A DNA stretch of 64,000 nucleotides from Botrimarina colliarenosi (GTDB taxonomy: Bacteria > Planctomycetota > Planctomycetia > Pirellulales > Lacipirellulaceae), in NCBI RefSeq assembly GCF_007859955.1, contig NZ_SJPR01000001.1, forward strand, positions 1,989,590-2,053,589, in the 5' to 3' direction. Position numbers and translations under genes: made by a program. Under the pieces are notes generated by a model. It was given only the letters and a program-made list of their open reading frames with translations, made no database searches and was not told the origin of the DNA. Shown here in pieces: positions 23,578 through 33,123 of this stretch; the stretch's first letter is position 1, and every line of letters starts with the position of its first letter.

Positions 23578-26500
23578 TCAGCGACGGCGAGCGACTGCTG
23601 GCGCCAGCGCCAGGCAGAGCAGCACCGCGCTGAGGGGCTCGGGCACGTTGGCCAGGGCGACGAAGCCGCCGACCACCTCGGGCACGCCCGTGTAGAACTG
23701 GGCCATCAGGACGTCGTAGTCGGCCAGGTCGACGTCGCCGTCGTGGTCGGCGTCGCCCTGAATGATCGAGGCGCCCGACACGATGCCGGCGTTGCGGATC
23801 CAGACGTCGACGTCGTCCTGCGTGACGACGCCGTCGCCGGTGAAGTCGGCGCCGAAGGCGTTCGACATCACCACCTCGAGCCGGACCTCGTCGTTGACCG
23901 TGTCGTAGACGACGTCCCAGTACTTGCCGGTCGGCAGGTCGGGCAGGTCGAGACCGGTGAACAGGCTCGCTTCGTCGAGTTCGCCGGCCGTGATCAGGGC
24001 GATCGAGAAGTTGTTGTCGACCGTCGCGGCCGGCTGGTTGATGAAGGCGAAGCCGATCGTGCCGCCTTGGATCGAAACGCCGCCGGAAACTTGGATGTAC
24101 GCGCCTGCCGAGCCGCTCGTGCCGAGCGCGTCGAACGCGACCTCGATGTTGCCGCCACCGGTCAGGTCGCCGAGGAAGTTGACCACGCTGCCGAACGGCC
24201 CGATGCCGATCTCGCCGTCGTTGATGACGTCGTCCTCGAAGGTGACGCTTGTCCCGTCGCCAGAAACGATGATCGTGCCCGGGAGCGGCGCGGGATTCAT
24301 CGCCGTGCCGTAGTCGACGAAGGCGTTGTAGACGGGGCCATTGACGGTGTTCGTGCCGCCCGTAAACGCCAGGACGCCGCCCATGTTCAATAGGCCCGTC
24401 GTGAAGTGCAACGTCGCGTCGTTAGCGACGATCGTGCCGGCGGTGTTGTCGAGGAACTGGCCGGGGTTCGCCGTGTCGGGGACCGCGTAGCGGGCGTTGG
24501 TAAAGACCTCGGCGTTATTGAACGCGGTGCCCCCGGCATTGAGGAAGTCAATCGGGCCGCCACTCTCGGGCAAATAGCCGATCTCCAGATCACCGCCGGT
24601 CACTGAAATCGAACCGAGGTTCAATGTGCGGTACGACAGCTGGCCGCCGCCACCCACGACGGGGATGCCGGCGCCCGACGGAAAATTGGCCGGTCCGGCG
24701 TTGGCGCCGGCCGCGGTTGCGTAACCGGTGTGAATTGTCAGCGACTCGCCTTGGCGGACGCGGACCTCGGCGTCGGCGTTGTTGAGGAACTGGCTGGCCA
24801 GGATGCGGCCCGAGCCAGAGATCGTCCCGCTCGCGGCCGAGCCGTTGGCGGGCGCCGCGCTGGTCGGCAGGTAGTTGTCGCCGTTGACGACCCCGCCGGC
24901 CGAGATGATGTCGAGGTCGCCGTCGATCAGGCCGCGGTTGTGGAGCGCGCCGAAGTTGTCGTCACCGTCGTCGGCGCCCGCCGCCCGCGTGCTGGTGAGG
25001 TTCATGCGGATTGGACTCTGGCCGCTCGGGAAGTTACGGATCCGCGAGGTGGGTGTCGTAACCAACGACTGGGCCGTGATCTCGCCGCTGGTCTCGATCC
25101 GGCCCGAGTTAACAATCGTGCCCGAGACTTCCAGCTGCACACGGCCGTCAATCAGACCCCGGTTGAGCAACGCGGGGTCGTTGGCGTCGTCCGAGTCGTT
25201 CAGAACCACTAGTTGCAACGGGTCGGTCAGCGCCGTATTAGGCGAGTTCGGGTCGCCGCCGCGGATAACCGAATAGGCCGAGGTCTCAATCGTGTTGCTG
25301 CGGACGACGCCGTAGCCCTTGACCGTGCCGTCGATCTCCAAGTCGTTATCGATCTGGAACTGCCCGCCGGCGACGTTAACGATGCCCCGCTTACCGATTG
25401 CGGCGTTTCCCGTTTGGCCGTTACGCCCTGCGACATTAACAATTGCGGCGTCGCTGATGTTCAGCGTGCCGCCTTGGAGGTCACTGTCGCCCGGCAGAAA
25501 CGGCGTATCGAGTCCCGCATTCGCGTTGCTGCGGATCTCACCAACTACGAGCGCGCGATTGTCGAAGGTCCCCGCGATGTTCGAAGGGAACAAGTTCATG
25601 AGCGACCCGGCGCCGGTGACGGTGACCGTCCCCGAGCCGTCGCCCGGCGTGCTGCCGCGTCCCGTCGTTCCCAGGTCGTTGCCGCTCAGGCTGCCGATCG
25701 CCAAACCATTGAAGAACTCGGCGCGACCGCCGTTGGAAACGGTCAGCGATCCGGTGCCGCGGCCGCCGACGAACGACGCGGTCTCATTCGAACGCGTCTC
25801 GGTTAAGGTCGCCGTTAGCCGTGTCCGGCCAAAGGCCGAGAGGGACGAACCGATTCCGTCGATCGTCACCGAGCCATTCGATTGGCTATCGACGCCGACC
25901 ATGAGGGCGTCTTGGATCTCGGCGCGGCCGCCGGCTTCAATGCTCAGCGCGCCGGTGCCATCAAGGCCGACGATCACGTCGTAGCCTTCGTTTTCAGCGC
26001 GGGTCGAAAAAGTAGTGGCGGGACTGCCAGCCGGTTGCACCGCGGCATCCAAATCGACGACGATGTTGTTGGTTGGATCGCCATTGCCGAGGTTCAAAGC
26101 GATCTGATCGGACCGCGAGATCAAGTTGGGGTCGTTGTTGAAGAGGCTGCCGAAACCAGAAATCGTCACCAAACCGGTGCCACCCGTTGCGACGCCTCCG
26201 TTGTTATAGGAGGTGACGTCAAACGATCGATCATCGACATCGAAGTTGAGGCCGTTCGCGCCGGGCGCCGTCCCCTCGCTCACGGCGCCAATCACTAAGT
26301 GTTGGTACCGCAACTTGCCGGCAGCGAAGATCGAAAGCGTGCCCGATTGGCTCGCGTCGCCGACGAGGATGTTCTGCGCCGAGTCGTAGTTGCTCCAGAT
26401 CTGCCACGCGTTCCACGGCAAGCCAAAACCAGTCACGCCCGTCGGATCCGTCTGGTTCGCCAACCCGTAGATGGGGTTGTTGCCGCCCGTGAATAGCACG

Positions 26501-26664
26501 TCATCGTTGCCGTCGCCATCACTATCGATGTTTCCGGTCGGGAAGCCGACGGACGCGGTCGGCTGGACACTCCCTTCCCAGCTGATCTGCGCCAGCGCGG
26601 GCGCCGCGATCAACGACAGGGTCAAGGCGACGAGCGACGGGTAGCGGGTAATCGTGCGTGGCAT
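23578..26664 (-). CDS. Large PEP-CTERM surface protein with autotransporter-like repeats and a dockerin-like segment
   Basis: The protein has 1028 residues. A signal peptide covers about 1-23 (ITRYPSLVALTLSLIAA then PALAQ). Most of the protein is Gly/Asn/Asp/Thr-rich beta-helix-like sequence with motifs such as VTISGFGSLFNNDPN, GTGSLTVSNGGRAEFFNG and LNISDAAIVNVAG, resembling passenger-type repeats. Near the C-terminus a dockerin/EF-hand pair appears (GADFTGDGVVTQDDVDVW and GDADHDGDVDLADYDVLM). It ends with VPEP, a hydrophobic helix and ARRR, the PEP-CTERM sorting tail recognised by exosortase. It is probably anchored or released at the cell surface with the help of calcium. The ATG at 26664 has an AGGAG sequence 13 bases upstream. 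Confidence 0.85.
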   Translation of the reverse strand: MPRTITRYPSLVALTLSLIAAPALAQISWEGSVQPTASVGFPTGNIDSDGDGNDDVLFTGGNNPIYGLANQTDPTGVTGFGLPWNAWQIWSNYDSAQNILVGDASQSGTLSIFAAGKLRYQHLVIGAVSEGTAPGANGLNFDVDDRSFDVTSYNNGGVATGGTGLVTISGFGSLFNNDPNLISRSDQIALNLGNGDPTNNIVVDLDAAVQPAGSPATTFSTRAENEGYDVIVGLDGTGALSIEAGGRAEIQDALMVGVDSQSNGSVTIDGIGSSLSAFGRTRLTATLTETRSNETASFVGGRGTGSLTVSNGGRAEFFNGLAIGSLSGNDLGTTGRGSTPGDGSGTVTVTGAGSLMNLFPSNIAGTFDNRALVVGEIRSNANAGLDTPFLPGDSDLQGGTLNISDAAIVNVAGRNGQTGNAAIGKRGIVNVAGGQFQIDNDLEIDGTVKGYGVVRSNTIETSAYSVIRGGDPNSPNTALTDPLQLVVLNDSDDANDPALLNRGLIDGRVQLEVSGTIVNSGRIETSGEITAQSLVTTPTSRIRNFPSGQSPIRMNLTSTRAAGADDGDDNFGALHNRGLIDGDLDIISAGGVVNGDNYLPTSAAPANGSAASGTISGSGRILASQFLNNADAEVRVRQGESLTIHTGYATAAGANAGPANFPSGAGIPVVGGGGQLSYRTLNLGSISVTGGDLEIGYLPESGGPIDFLNAGGTAFNNAEVFTNARYAVPDTANPGQFLDNTAGTIVANDATLHFTTGLLNMGGVLAFTGGTNTVNGPVYNAFVDYGTAMNPAPLPGTIIVSGDGTSVTFEDDVINDGEIGIGPFGSVVNFLGDLTGGGNIEVAFDALGTSGSAGAYIQVSGGVSIQGGTIGFAFINQPAATVDNNFSIALITAGELDEASLFTGLDLPDLPTGKYWDVVYDTVNDEVRLEVVMSNAFGADFTGDGVVTQDDVDVWIRNAGIVSGASIIQGDADHDGDVDLADYDVLMAQFYTGVPEVVGGFVALANVPEPLSAVLLCLALAPAVARRR

Positions 26665-26959
26665 CGGGACGCGACGCTCCTGGTTGCGAAACACTTTGAT
26701 TGCGGGGCGACACCGGGCCGGGTTGGCCGAGTGGCGGGCGACGCGGCGGGCTGTTCCGGGAGCCACGCCTGCGGTCGAGTCGGGGGGGTCTTGGACGGGC
26801 GCTAACCCGAAGTCGTCGAAGGAGTTGGGCAAAACAGCGGAGTGGGAGCAGCGAGGGACCTTTTGCCCAGAGTCCACAGTTTCACTGGCATTCCACACCC
26901 CGTCAACGATTTCGCCGCCAACGGAGCGTCATAACCCCATTCGCTGGCGTAGGCCGGTC

Positions 26960-28621
26960 TTATTCCGTCCGCTGACGCCACAGCCGCCGCCCCGTGAGGG
27001 CCGCACAGGCCGCGAGGCACGCCCCCGCGAAGAGATCGCCGACCTGGCTGTAGAGCGTCGGACGGGCCGTCCGGAGGGGGACGTCGGCCACGAGGACGTG
27101 TTCGGCCATCCGCGGCCCGACCGCCTGGACGGCCCCCTGGGCGTCGATGACGGCCGTCAGGCCCCCGTTGGCGGCCACCAGCAGCGGCAGGCCGTTCTCG
27201 ACCGCCCGATAGACGGCGCAGGCGAGGTGCATGTCGAGCTCGCTGGCGCCCCAGAACCAGGCGTCGTTGGTGACGTTCACCAGGGCGTCGGGCCGCCCCC
27301 CCGTGGAGGTAAGAGTCGCCACCTGGCGGCGGATCACGTGCGGGACGACCGTCTCGTAGCAGATCGACGGGCAGAGCCGCAGCACGCCGCCCGCCCGCAA
27401 CGGCGCCTCGAGCGCCACGGGCCCCGCCCCGGCGTGGAGGCCCTCCGACATCGGCGTCAGGTAGTACAAGACCGGCATCCCCGACGCGAACGGGATGTAC
27501 TCGCCGAACGGCACCAGGTGGGTCTTGTCGTAATAGCTGACGAGGCGGCCCTCGCCATCGGCCAGGGCGAGGCAGTTGTAGACGTCGGTCGTCGGCGCCC
27601 CCGCGGCGCCGGTCCCTCGGTCGAAGCGATCGATCCCGACGAGCACCGCCGCCCCGCCGACCACGTCGGTCAGCGCGTCGAACCAGCTATTGGTGTTAAC
27701 GACCCGACTGACAATCCAATCTTCCGCCGCCGGCGGTGGATCGAAGCCACCATCGAACGTTTCGAGCGGCGAGCGGAACATGTTCTCGGGCCAGACGACG
27801 AGGTCGAGCGGCTGGCCGTCGCGGCGGCTCTGCTCGAACGCGTCCCGCGACAGGGCCATCTGCCGGGCCATGATCCGCTCGCCCCGGTCGGGATCGGGGT
27901 CCCAGGTGGCGCGGGTGTCGCCCTGGATCAAGGCGACCCTCGGCCGATCGGCGCCCGCATCGGGGTCGATCACGCTCGACGCCCTGGAGCCCCACCCCGC
28001 CGCCAGCACCGCGACGAGGGCGACGGCGAGCCCGGCCGCACGACCGTTCCGCGCCGGACTCCGCCAAGCGAGGGCGAGGCTCGTCATGGCCGCGGCCACC
28101 AACACCACGGCAAAGGTCACCCCATACGCGCCGGCGTAGGCGGCGATCGAACGGACCCACGGCTGGCCCGCCTGCGAGTGGCTCACCGCGCCCATCAAGA
28201 AGCCGGTAAAGAGCCGCGCCTGTAGCAGCTCGAGCCCTGTCCAAACGACCGGCGCCGCGAGCCACAGCGGCCAGTTCCAACTCCGCCTCGCCGTGCGGAC
28301 CAGCGCGACCAGCGCCGTCGGATAGAGGCCCAGGTAGAGCGCCAGCGGCGCCCAGCCGAGCGGCGTCAGCGGGTGCGGCAGCCGGACCCAGTGGACGGCG
28401 AGCAGCCAGTAGAGCGAACCGGCCAGCCACATCTTCAGGTACTCGCGCCGCCGCCAGACGGCGGGCGACTCGGCAAGCCAAAGCCAAACGCCCGGCGCGA
28501 CCCAGGCCAGCGGCCACAACGCCGCCGGCGGCTGCGCCAGCCACAGCAGCACCGCCCCCAGCGCGCCGACGAGCAGCACCCGGGGAGGTCGGACGTCCGT
28601 GTCCTGATGGCTGGCGGTCAA
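26960..28621 (-). CDS. lnt: Apolipoprotein N-acyltransferase
   Basis: A 553-residue inner-membrane enzyme that adds the third acyl chain to lipoproteins. Six to eight N-terminal membrane helices (about 15-220) precede a periplasmic nitrilase domain. The catalytic triad motifs are present: VVWPEN (Glu), YYDKTHLVPFGEYIP (Lys) and SICYE (Cys). ALVNVTNDAWFWGASE is a further Lnt signature, and a final C-terminal helix follows. The start is TTG 28621, overlapping the stop of the upstream lipoprotein gene (TTGA), so the two are translationally coupled. A GGAG lies 11 bases upstream; GTG at codon 15 is the alternative. It probably acts on the lipoprotein encoded just upstream and on other cell lipoproteins. 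Confidence 0.92.
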   Translation of the reverse strand: MTASHQDTDVRPPRVLLVGALGAVLLWLAQPPAALWPLAWVAPGVWLWLAESPAVWRRREYLKMWLAGSLYWLLAVHWVRLPHPLTPLGWAPLALYLGLYPTALVALVRTARRSWNWPLWLAAPVVWTGLELLQARLFTGFLMGAVSHSQAGQPWVRSIAAYAGAYGVTFAVVLVAAAMTSLALAWRSPARNGRAAGLAVALVAVLAAGWGSRASSVIDPDAGADRPRVALIQGDTRATWDPDPDRGERIMARQMALSRDAFEQSRRDGQPLDLVVWPENMFRSPLETFDGGFDPPPAAEDWIVSRVVNTNSWFDALTDVVGGAAVLVGIDRFDRGTGAAGAPTTDVYNCLALADGEGRLVSYYDKTHLVPFGEYIPFASGMPVLYYLTPMSEGLHAGAGPVALEAPLRAGGVLRLCPSICYETVVPHVIRRQVATLTSTGGRPDALVNVTNDAWFWGASELDMHLACAVYRAVENGLPLLVAANGGLTAVIDAQGAVQAVGPRMAEHVLVADVPLRTARPTLYSQVGDLFAGACLAACAALTGRRLWRQRTE

Positions 28622-30285
28622 CGCAGGAACGACTCCACCCGCTCGTGGAGGCGGATGATCGCGTCGTGCGTCTCGTCGGCGGTGGGTTCGCTCGAAAGCG
28701 TCCGCACCGCGTCTTCCCAGAGGAACTTGGGGAGCATCCCCCGGTCGGCGGCGTCGCGGAGTGCGTTGGCGACCGGGCCGGCGAGTTCGGGGCGGTCCCC
28801 CGCGACGACGAGCAACGCGTTGGTCTTCAGCGCGATCTCCATCAGCGCGGCGTGGTCGACGCCGTGCGCCTGCTTGAGGTCGGCGCCGGCGCGGCTGGCG
28901 GCGTCGAGCATCTTGCGGACGCGCTCGCCCGGGTCGGCCGAGGCGGCGCCGGGAGTCGCGGGATCAGCGATCTTCAGCTCGCGGGCGAGCCGGCCGACTT
29001 CGTCACGCCAACCGGCGACCTCCGACGGCGTGGCGCCGTCGAGGTCCGCCAGTTCGGCGAGCCCGAGCTTGCCGCCGAGCAGCCACGCCAAGTGGCGGGT
29101 GTTGAACGACAAGACCGGCACCGAGGGGAGCGGTTCGATCGCCGCCGACGCCAAGGGACCGGGCCGCGAAGCGCGACGGTCGGCAAGCCGGCTCGGCTCG
29201 GAAGGAACGGTCGGCTCCGGGTTCCGACGGGGCTCGTCCGCCGCCGGTGGCGGGGGGAGGGGCTCGGTCTTTGGCTCCGTTGTCGGCGGCTCTGTTGTCG
29301 TCGGCTCTTTGGCGGGCGGGTCGGACGGCGGCTCGTCGAAGAGCGGCTCGTCGAACATCGGCGCCGGGTCGTCCGCCGGCGTCTGGGCGGGCGGAGCTTC
29401 GGAAGGCGGCGTCTTCGCCTCGGGCTCGGACGGCGTGTCGCCAAACAACTCGTCCAGCAGGTCCGACTCGGCCTCGTCGGTGACGCTTGGCGGCTTTGGC
29501 TCGACTGCTGCAGGGGGCTCGACCGCTGCAGGGGGCTCGACCGATACGGGGGGCTCGACCGGCAAGCGGCGCTCGGCGGATTCCATCTCGGCGGGTTCTT
29601 GCGAGCGGGGCTCGGCGGCGGGTCGCTTGCTGTCGACAATCGGCTTGGTGGTCGCGGCGCCCCACCAGTCCGATGGGTCACTCGCCACCTCGGCGGGCGG
29701 CGTGGCGCGGGGCGGCTCGGCGGCGGCCGGCTCCTTCGCAACTGGCTCCTTCGCGACTGGCTCCTTCGCGACTGGCTCCTTCGCGACTGGCTCCTCAGCC
29801 GGCGGGGCGTCTTCGTCGGCGGCGATGTCGCCGTAGGCCTCGTCGAGGAACGCGGCGAAGTCGTCGGGCTCCTCCTCCGGAGTCGGTGACTCGGTTGGCT
29901 CTTCGGTCGGCGGATCGTCTTGGTCGGCAGCCCGGTCGTCGGAGGGCGCCTCGACCGCAGCGAATAAGTCACTCGCTTCGGCGGGGGTGGCCGGGTCGGT
30001 GGTGTTGGATTCCCACGGCATCCGGCCCGCTGGCGCCGCTGGCTCGGCGGTGGCCGGCTCGCTCTCTGGCGCCGGAGTCGCTTCCGGAACGTCATCGCCG
30101 GCTTCGGGGGCGACAAACGGGGGCGCCTCGCCGGTCGCCGCGGCGTCCGGCGCGGCCGATCCGCTTTCCGGGTCGGCGTAGGGAACCTCCGTGGGGCAGC
30201 CCGCGACCAACGGGACAACCAGGCTCACCAGTAGCAGCGCCGCTCGGCGGAGGGCGCCCGTTCGATTCAACCGCGCTACACTCAT
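28618..30285 (-). CDS. Pro/Glu-rich lipoprotein with a C-terminal helical domain
   Basis: The protein has 555 residues. The lipobox LVAGC, at the end of a signal peptide (RRAALLLVSLVVPLVAGC), marks lipid attachment. The middle (about 35-380) is low-complexity Pro/Glu/Ala/Ser sequence with tandem repeats: EPVAK repeated four times in a row (DNA at 29731-29790), and several VEPPAAVEPP copies. The last about 170 residues form a structured domain (VLSFNTRHLAWLLGGKLGLAEL to HERVESFLR). The low-complexity part probably spans the periplasm, like a flexible tether. The start is ATG 30285; an upstream in-frame ATG at 30336 adds 17 non-signal residues. It overlaps lnt by four bases, so the operon encodes a lipoprotein and its modifying enzyme. 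Confidence 0.8.
   Translation of the reverse strand: MSVARLNRTGALRRAALLLVSLVVPLVAGCPTEVPYADPESGSAAPDAAATGEAPPFVAPEAGDDVPEATPAPESEPATAEPAAPAGRMPWESNTTDPATPAEASDLFAAVEAPSDDRAADQDDPPTEEPTESPTPEEEPDDFAAFLDEAYGDIAADEDAPPAEEPVAKEPVAKEPVAKEPVAKEPAAAEPPRATPPAEVASDPSDWWGAATTKPIVDSKRPAAEPRSQEPAEMESAERRLPVEPPVSVEPPAAVEPPAAVEPKPPSVTDEAESDLLDELFGDTPSEPEAKTPPSEAPPAQTPADDPAPMFDEPLFDEPPSDPPAKEPTTTEPPTTEPKTEPLPPPPAADEPRRNPEPTVPSEPSRLADRRASRPGPLASAAIEPLPSVPVLSFNTRHLAWLLGGKLGLAELADLDGATPSEVAGWRDEVGRLARELKIADPATPGAASADPGERVRKMLDAASRAGADLKQAHGVDHAALMEIALKTNALLVVAGDRPELAGPVANALRDAADRGMLPKFLWEDAVRTLSSEPTADETHDAIIRLHERVESFLR
29731..29790. repeat. 15-bp tandem repeat inside the lipoprotein gene
   Basis: Four head-to-tail copies of CTCCTTCGCGACTGG (first copy differs by one base). 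On the reverse strand they encode the EPVAK repeat. Such exact tandem units can change in number by slippage while keeping frame. Confidence 0.9.
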
Positions 30286-30490
30286 GGACCGGGAGAGACT
30301 CGGGGGACCGGTTCGGGGTTTAGTGGGACGCGACACCGTAGCCGCCCCCTTGCCAGCGCGACGGTTTGGCGTCGGCCACTCAAGCTGCGCAGTCTACAGG
30401 CCAGCCGTATCCGACGCACGGGCAGCCGGCGGAGACGCCGAACACCACTGCCCTCTCGACACCACTTTGCGTAAGCCGCCATCGGTCGAT

Positions 30491-31357
30491 ATGCCAAGCC
30501 GCGAATCGTCACCGCTGACCCGCCGAGACTGGCTCCGCCGCTGCGCCGCCGGCGGGGCGACGCTCGCCTTGGGGACCGGCCTCTACGCCTGGCGCGTCGA
30601 GCCCCACTGGGTCGAGGTCACCCACCACGCCATGCCCTTCGTCGGGCTGCCGGCGGCGCTCGTCGGCAAGCGGCTGGTGCAGATCAGCGACCTGCACGTC
30701 GGACCGGTCGTCGACAACGACTACCTCCGCGGGGTGCTCCGTCGGCTGGCGGACCTTGAGCCCGACTACCTGGCGATCACCGGCGATTTTATGACGACCC
30801 GGGGGGACGAGGAGATCGACCTGACGATCGAGACCCTCCGCGAGGCGCCGATCGCCGACACGCCGACCGTCGCCGTCCTTGGCAACCACGACTACGCCGA
30901 CAACTTCCGCAACGCGGCGGTCGCCGACCGGTTCGCCGATCGGCTCCGCGACCTCGGCATCCGGCTGCTGCGGAACGAGTCGATCGAGCTCGATGGCCTC
31001 CAGGTCGCCGGGTGCGACGACCTCTGGGCGCGGCGCGCGGATCTATTCGCCACGCTGAACCAAGTCGAATTGTCGCGGCCGACCCTCTGCCTGTCGCACA
31101 ACCCCGACACGGTCGACTTGGCGGGGTGGACCACGTTCAGCGGGTGGGTCCTCTCGGGCCATACCCACGGCGGGCAGTGCCGCTTCCCGCTGCTCGGCGC
31201 GCCGGTGCTGCCGATCCGCAACCATCGCTACGCGCGGGGCCACGTCCGGCTCAGCGGCGGGCGGAACCTCTACGTGAATCGCGGACTCGGCTACAGCCGG
31301 CGCGTGCGGCTGGGAGTGCGGCCGGAAGTAACGGTCTTCACGCTTACTACCGCTTAA
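30491..31357 (+). CDS. Tat-exported metallophosphoesterase
   Basis: The protein has 288 residues. The N-terminus TRRDWLRRCAAGGATLALGTG is a twin-arginine type signal anchor. The calcineurin-like fold shows all metal motifs: QISDLHVG (Asp67, His69), AITGDF (Asp99), VLGNHDY (Asn132, His133), a histidine in LCLSHNPD and the final SGHTHGGQ. The enzyme hydrolyses phosphate mono- or diesters outside the cytoplasm, with YaeI-like UDP-diacylglucosamine or lipid phosphatases as possible relatives. The substrate is not evident. The ATG at 30491 opens the Tat signal. It diverges from the lipoprotein-lnt operon across 205 bp. Confidence 0.88.
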   Translation: MPSRESSPLTRRDWLRRCAAGGATLALGTGLYAWRVEPHWVEVTHHAMPFVGLPAALVGKRLVQISDLHVGPVVDNDYLRGVLRRLADLEPDYLAITGDFMTTRGDEEIDLTIETLREAPIADTPTVAVLGNHDYADNFRNAAVADRFADRLRDLGIRLLRNESIELDGLQVAGCDDLWARRADLFATLNQVELSRPTLCLSHNPDTVDLAGWTTFSGWVLSGHTHGGQCRFPLLGAPVLPIRNHRYARGHVRLSGGRNLYVNRGLGYSRRVRLGVRPEVTVFTLTTA

Positions 31358-31559
31358 GCCGGATGCAACGGCCGGCGGGTTCGGGTCGGCGCAATGGCAT
31401 CGGTTTGCTCCCGGAGGGACCGGAACGGTTCCTCTCGGAGGCTTCGGGCGTATTGGACGCCGGCAAGAACGCGACGCATGCTTGCGCTGAACGATAGGAA
31501 GGCTGCGATTGCGCGGCGCCGACGACCACACGCCCCCCTCTGCCTCGCGGTAGCCGCCG

Positions 31560-32963
31560 ATGTCCCTCGCGCTGGAAACCAAATCGTCTCTCGAGTCGCA
31601 ACTCCCGCCCGAATTGGCGGCGGCGGCGCTTGCCAAGCACACTGTCAATGGGGCAATCGAACGTCCTTCGGGACTACTGGAAGAGCTGACCAGCGGCTCG
31701 CCTCCCGCCGGCGCCTCGTACCCGACCGCGCCGCCCGAGCCGCGGGACCTCGCCGAAACGGGGCTCAGCGAAGGGCTGGTCGATTCGCTCCTGCTGAAGG
31801 CGTTGCTGAGCCGCGTGACCGCGACGGGCGGCGACCTCGCCCGGCAGAGCTGCCTGTCGCACGCCATTGTGTCGACGGCTCTCACGCGGATGCGGGATGA
31901 GCTATTGGTCGTCATCAAAGGCCAGGCCGGCGGCGATTACCTTTACCAACTGTCCGAGGCCGGCCACACCCGCGCCCGCCAGCACGCCGAGCACGCCAAC
32001 TACGCCGAAGCCGCCCCCGTGCCGCTCGCCGCCTACGAGCGCGCCATCCGCGCCCAGGCGATCGGCCAGACGCGCGTCACGATCGACTCGCTCCGCCAAG
32101 CGTTCGACGGGCTCACCGTCGGCGACGAGATGCTCAGCCTCATCGCCCAAGCGGTCTCCGACGGCCGCGGGCTGTTCCTCTTCGGCGCGCCGGGCAACGG
32201 CAAGACAACGATCGCCGAGCTGCTGTGCAGCTCTTTCGGTAAGCACCTTTGGATCCCTCGCACCGTCATCGTCGGCACGGACCTCTTGCGGCTGTACGAC
32301 GAGAGCTGCCACGAACCGGCCGAGGTCGAAGCCCTGCGGGGGGTCCGCTACGACCGCCGCTGGGTGCTGATCAAGCGGCCCACGGTCGTCGTCGGTGGCG
32401 AGCTGACGCTCGAACAACTCGACCCGTCGTTCTGCCCCGCGAGCGGCGTCAGCGAGGCCCCGGTGCAGATGAAAGCCAACGGCGGCGTGCTGGTGATCGA
32501 CGACTTTGGCCGCCAACGCGTCAGCAGCACCGAGCTGCTCAACCGGCTGATCGTGCCCCTCGAGAAGCAGTTCGACTACTTGTCACTGGCGTCGGGCCGG
32601 CAGGCGCGGATCCCCTTCGAGATGCTCTGTGTCTTGTCGACCAACCTCGAACCGCGCGAACTGGTGGATGAGGCGTTCCTCCGCCGCATCCCCTACAAGG
32701 TCGAAGTGACCGACCCGAGCGTCGAGCAGTTCCACGAGCTGTTCGCGTTCTACGGCGAGCGGCTCGGCGTGAAGGTCCTGCCGGGCGTCGTCGAAACCCT
32801 CCTTGCCACACACTACGCCCCCTCACAGCGGGCCATGCGGTTCTGCCACCCGCGTGACTTGTTGCGGCAAGCGAAGAACTACTGCGTCGTCCATGGCCGC
32901 CCGATCGTCGCCGACCAGGAGAGCCTTGGCGTGGCGGTGCGGAACTACTTCGCGGGGCTGTAG
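31560..32963 (+). CDS. AAA-type ATPase with an N-terminal winged-helix-like domain
   Basis: The protein has 467 residues. An N-terminal Ala/Pro-rich stretch is followed by a winged-helix-like region (about 70-135, LLLKALLSRVTATGG to YLYQLSEAGHTRARQ). The ATPase core has Walker A GAPGNGKT (209-216), Walker B VLVIDDFG (about 310-317), a sensor-1-like STNLEPREL and an arginine-rich FLRRIPYKVE segment, followed by a small lid domain. The architecture resembles planctomycete regulatory or chaperone-type AAA proteins with no characterised function. No signal peptide, so cytoplasmic. Start at ATG 31560. It sits alone between a metallophosphoesterase and a palindromic repeat. Confidence 0.8.
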   Translation: MSLALETKSSLESQLPPELAAAALAKHTVNGAIERPSGLLEELTSGSPPAGASYPTAPPEPRDLAETGLSEGLVDSLLLKALLSRVTATGGDLARQSCLSHAIVSTALTRMRDELLVVIKGQAGGDYLYQLSEAGHTRARQHAEHANYAEAAPVPLAAYERAIRAQAIGQTRVTIDSLRQAFDGLTVGDEMLSLIAQAVSDGRGLFLFGAPGNGKTTIAELLCSSFGKHLWIPRTVIVGTDLLRLYDESCHEPAEVEALRGVRYDRRWVLIKRPTVVVGGELTLEQLDPSFCPASGVSEAPVQMKANGGVLVIDDFGRQRVSSTELLNRLIVPLEKQFDYLSLASGRQARIPFEMLCVLSTNLEPRELVDEAFLRRIPYKVEVTDPSVEQFHELFAFYGERLGVKVLPGVVETLLATHYAPSQRAMRFCHPRDLLRQAKNYCVVHGRPIVADQESLGVAVRNYFAGL

Positions 32964-33004
32964 GAGACGCTGTAGGAGACGGAGTCGGCGCCGTTCGGCG
33001 CTTC

Positions 33005-33087
33005 ACTCCGGGAGCTGACGCTTCCCGGCTCGCTGCACGACGGCGGCAACGCTAAATAGCGAGCCGGGAAGCGTCAGCTCCCGGAGT
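33005..33087. repeat. Perfect 30-bp inverted repeat, copy 1 of the CTCCGGGAGCTGACG family
   Basis: Arms 33005-33034 and 33058-33087 are exact reverse complements with a 23-base loop. Almost identical arms occur at 38397-38479 with an unrelated loop. The element lies between the convergent AAA ATPase and small secreted protein genes and could terminate both. Confidence 0.85.
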
Positions 33088-33123
33088 GCGCTACAAGCGG
33101 CTCCGCTAAGTCTCACCCGCTGC

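Noticed and set aside
28373-29836. Long Ser/Gly-rich forward frame over the lipoprotein and lnt genes
   Set aside because: It is the antisense of Pro/Glu-rich repeat DNA; low complexity and no start signal.
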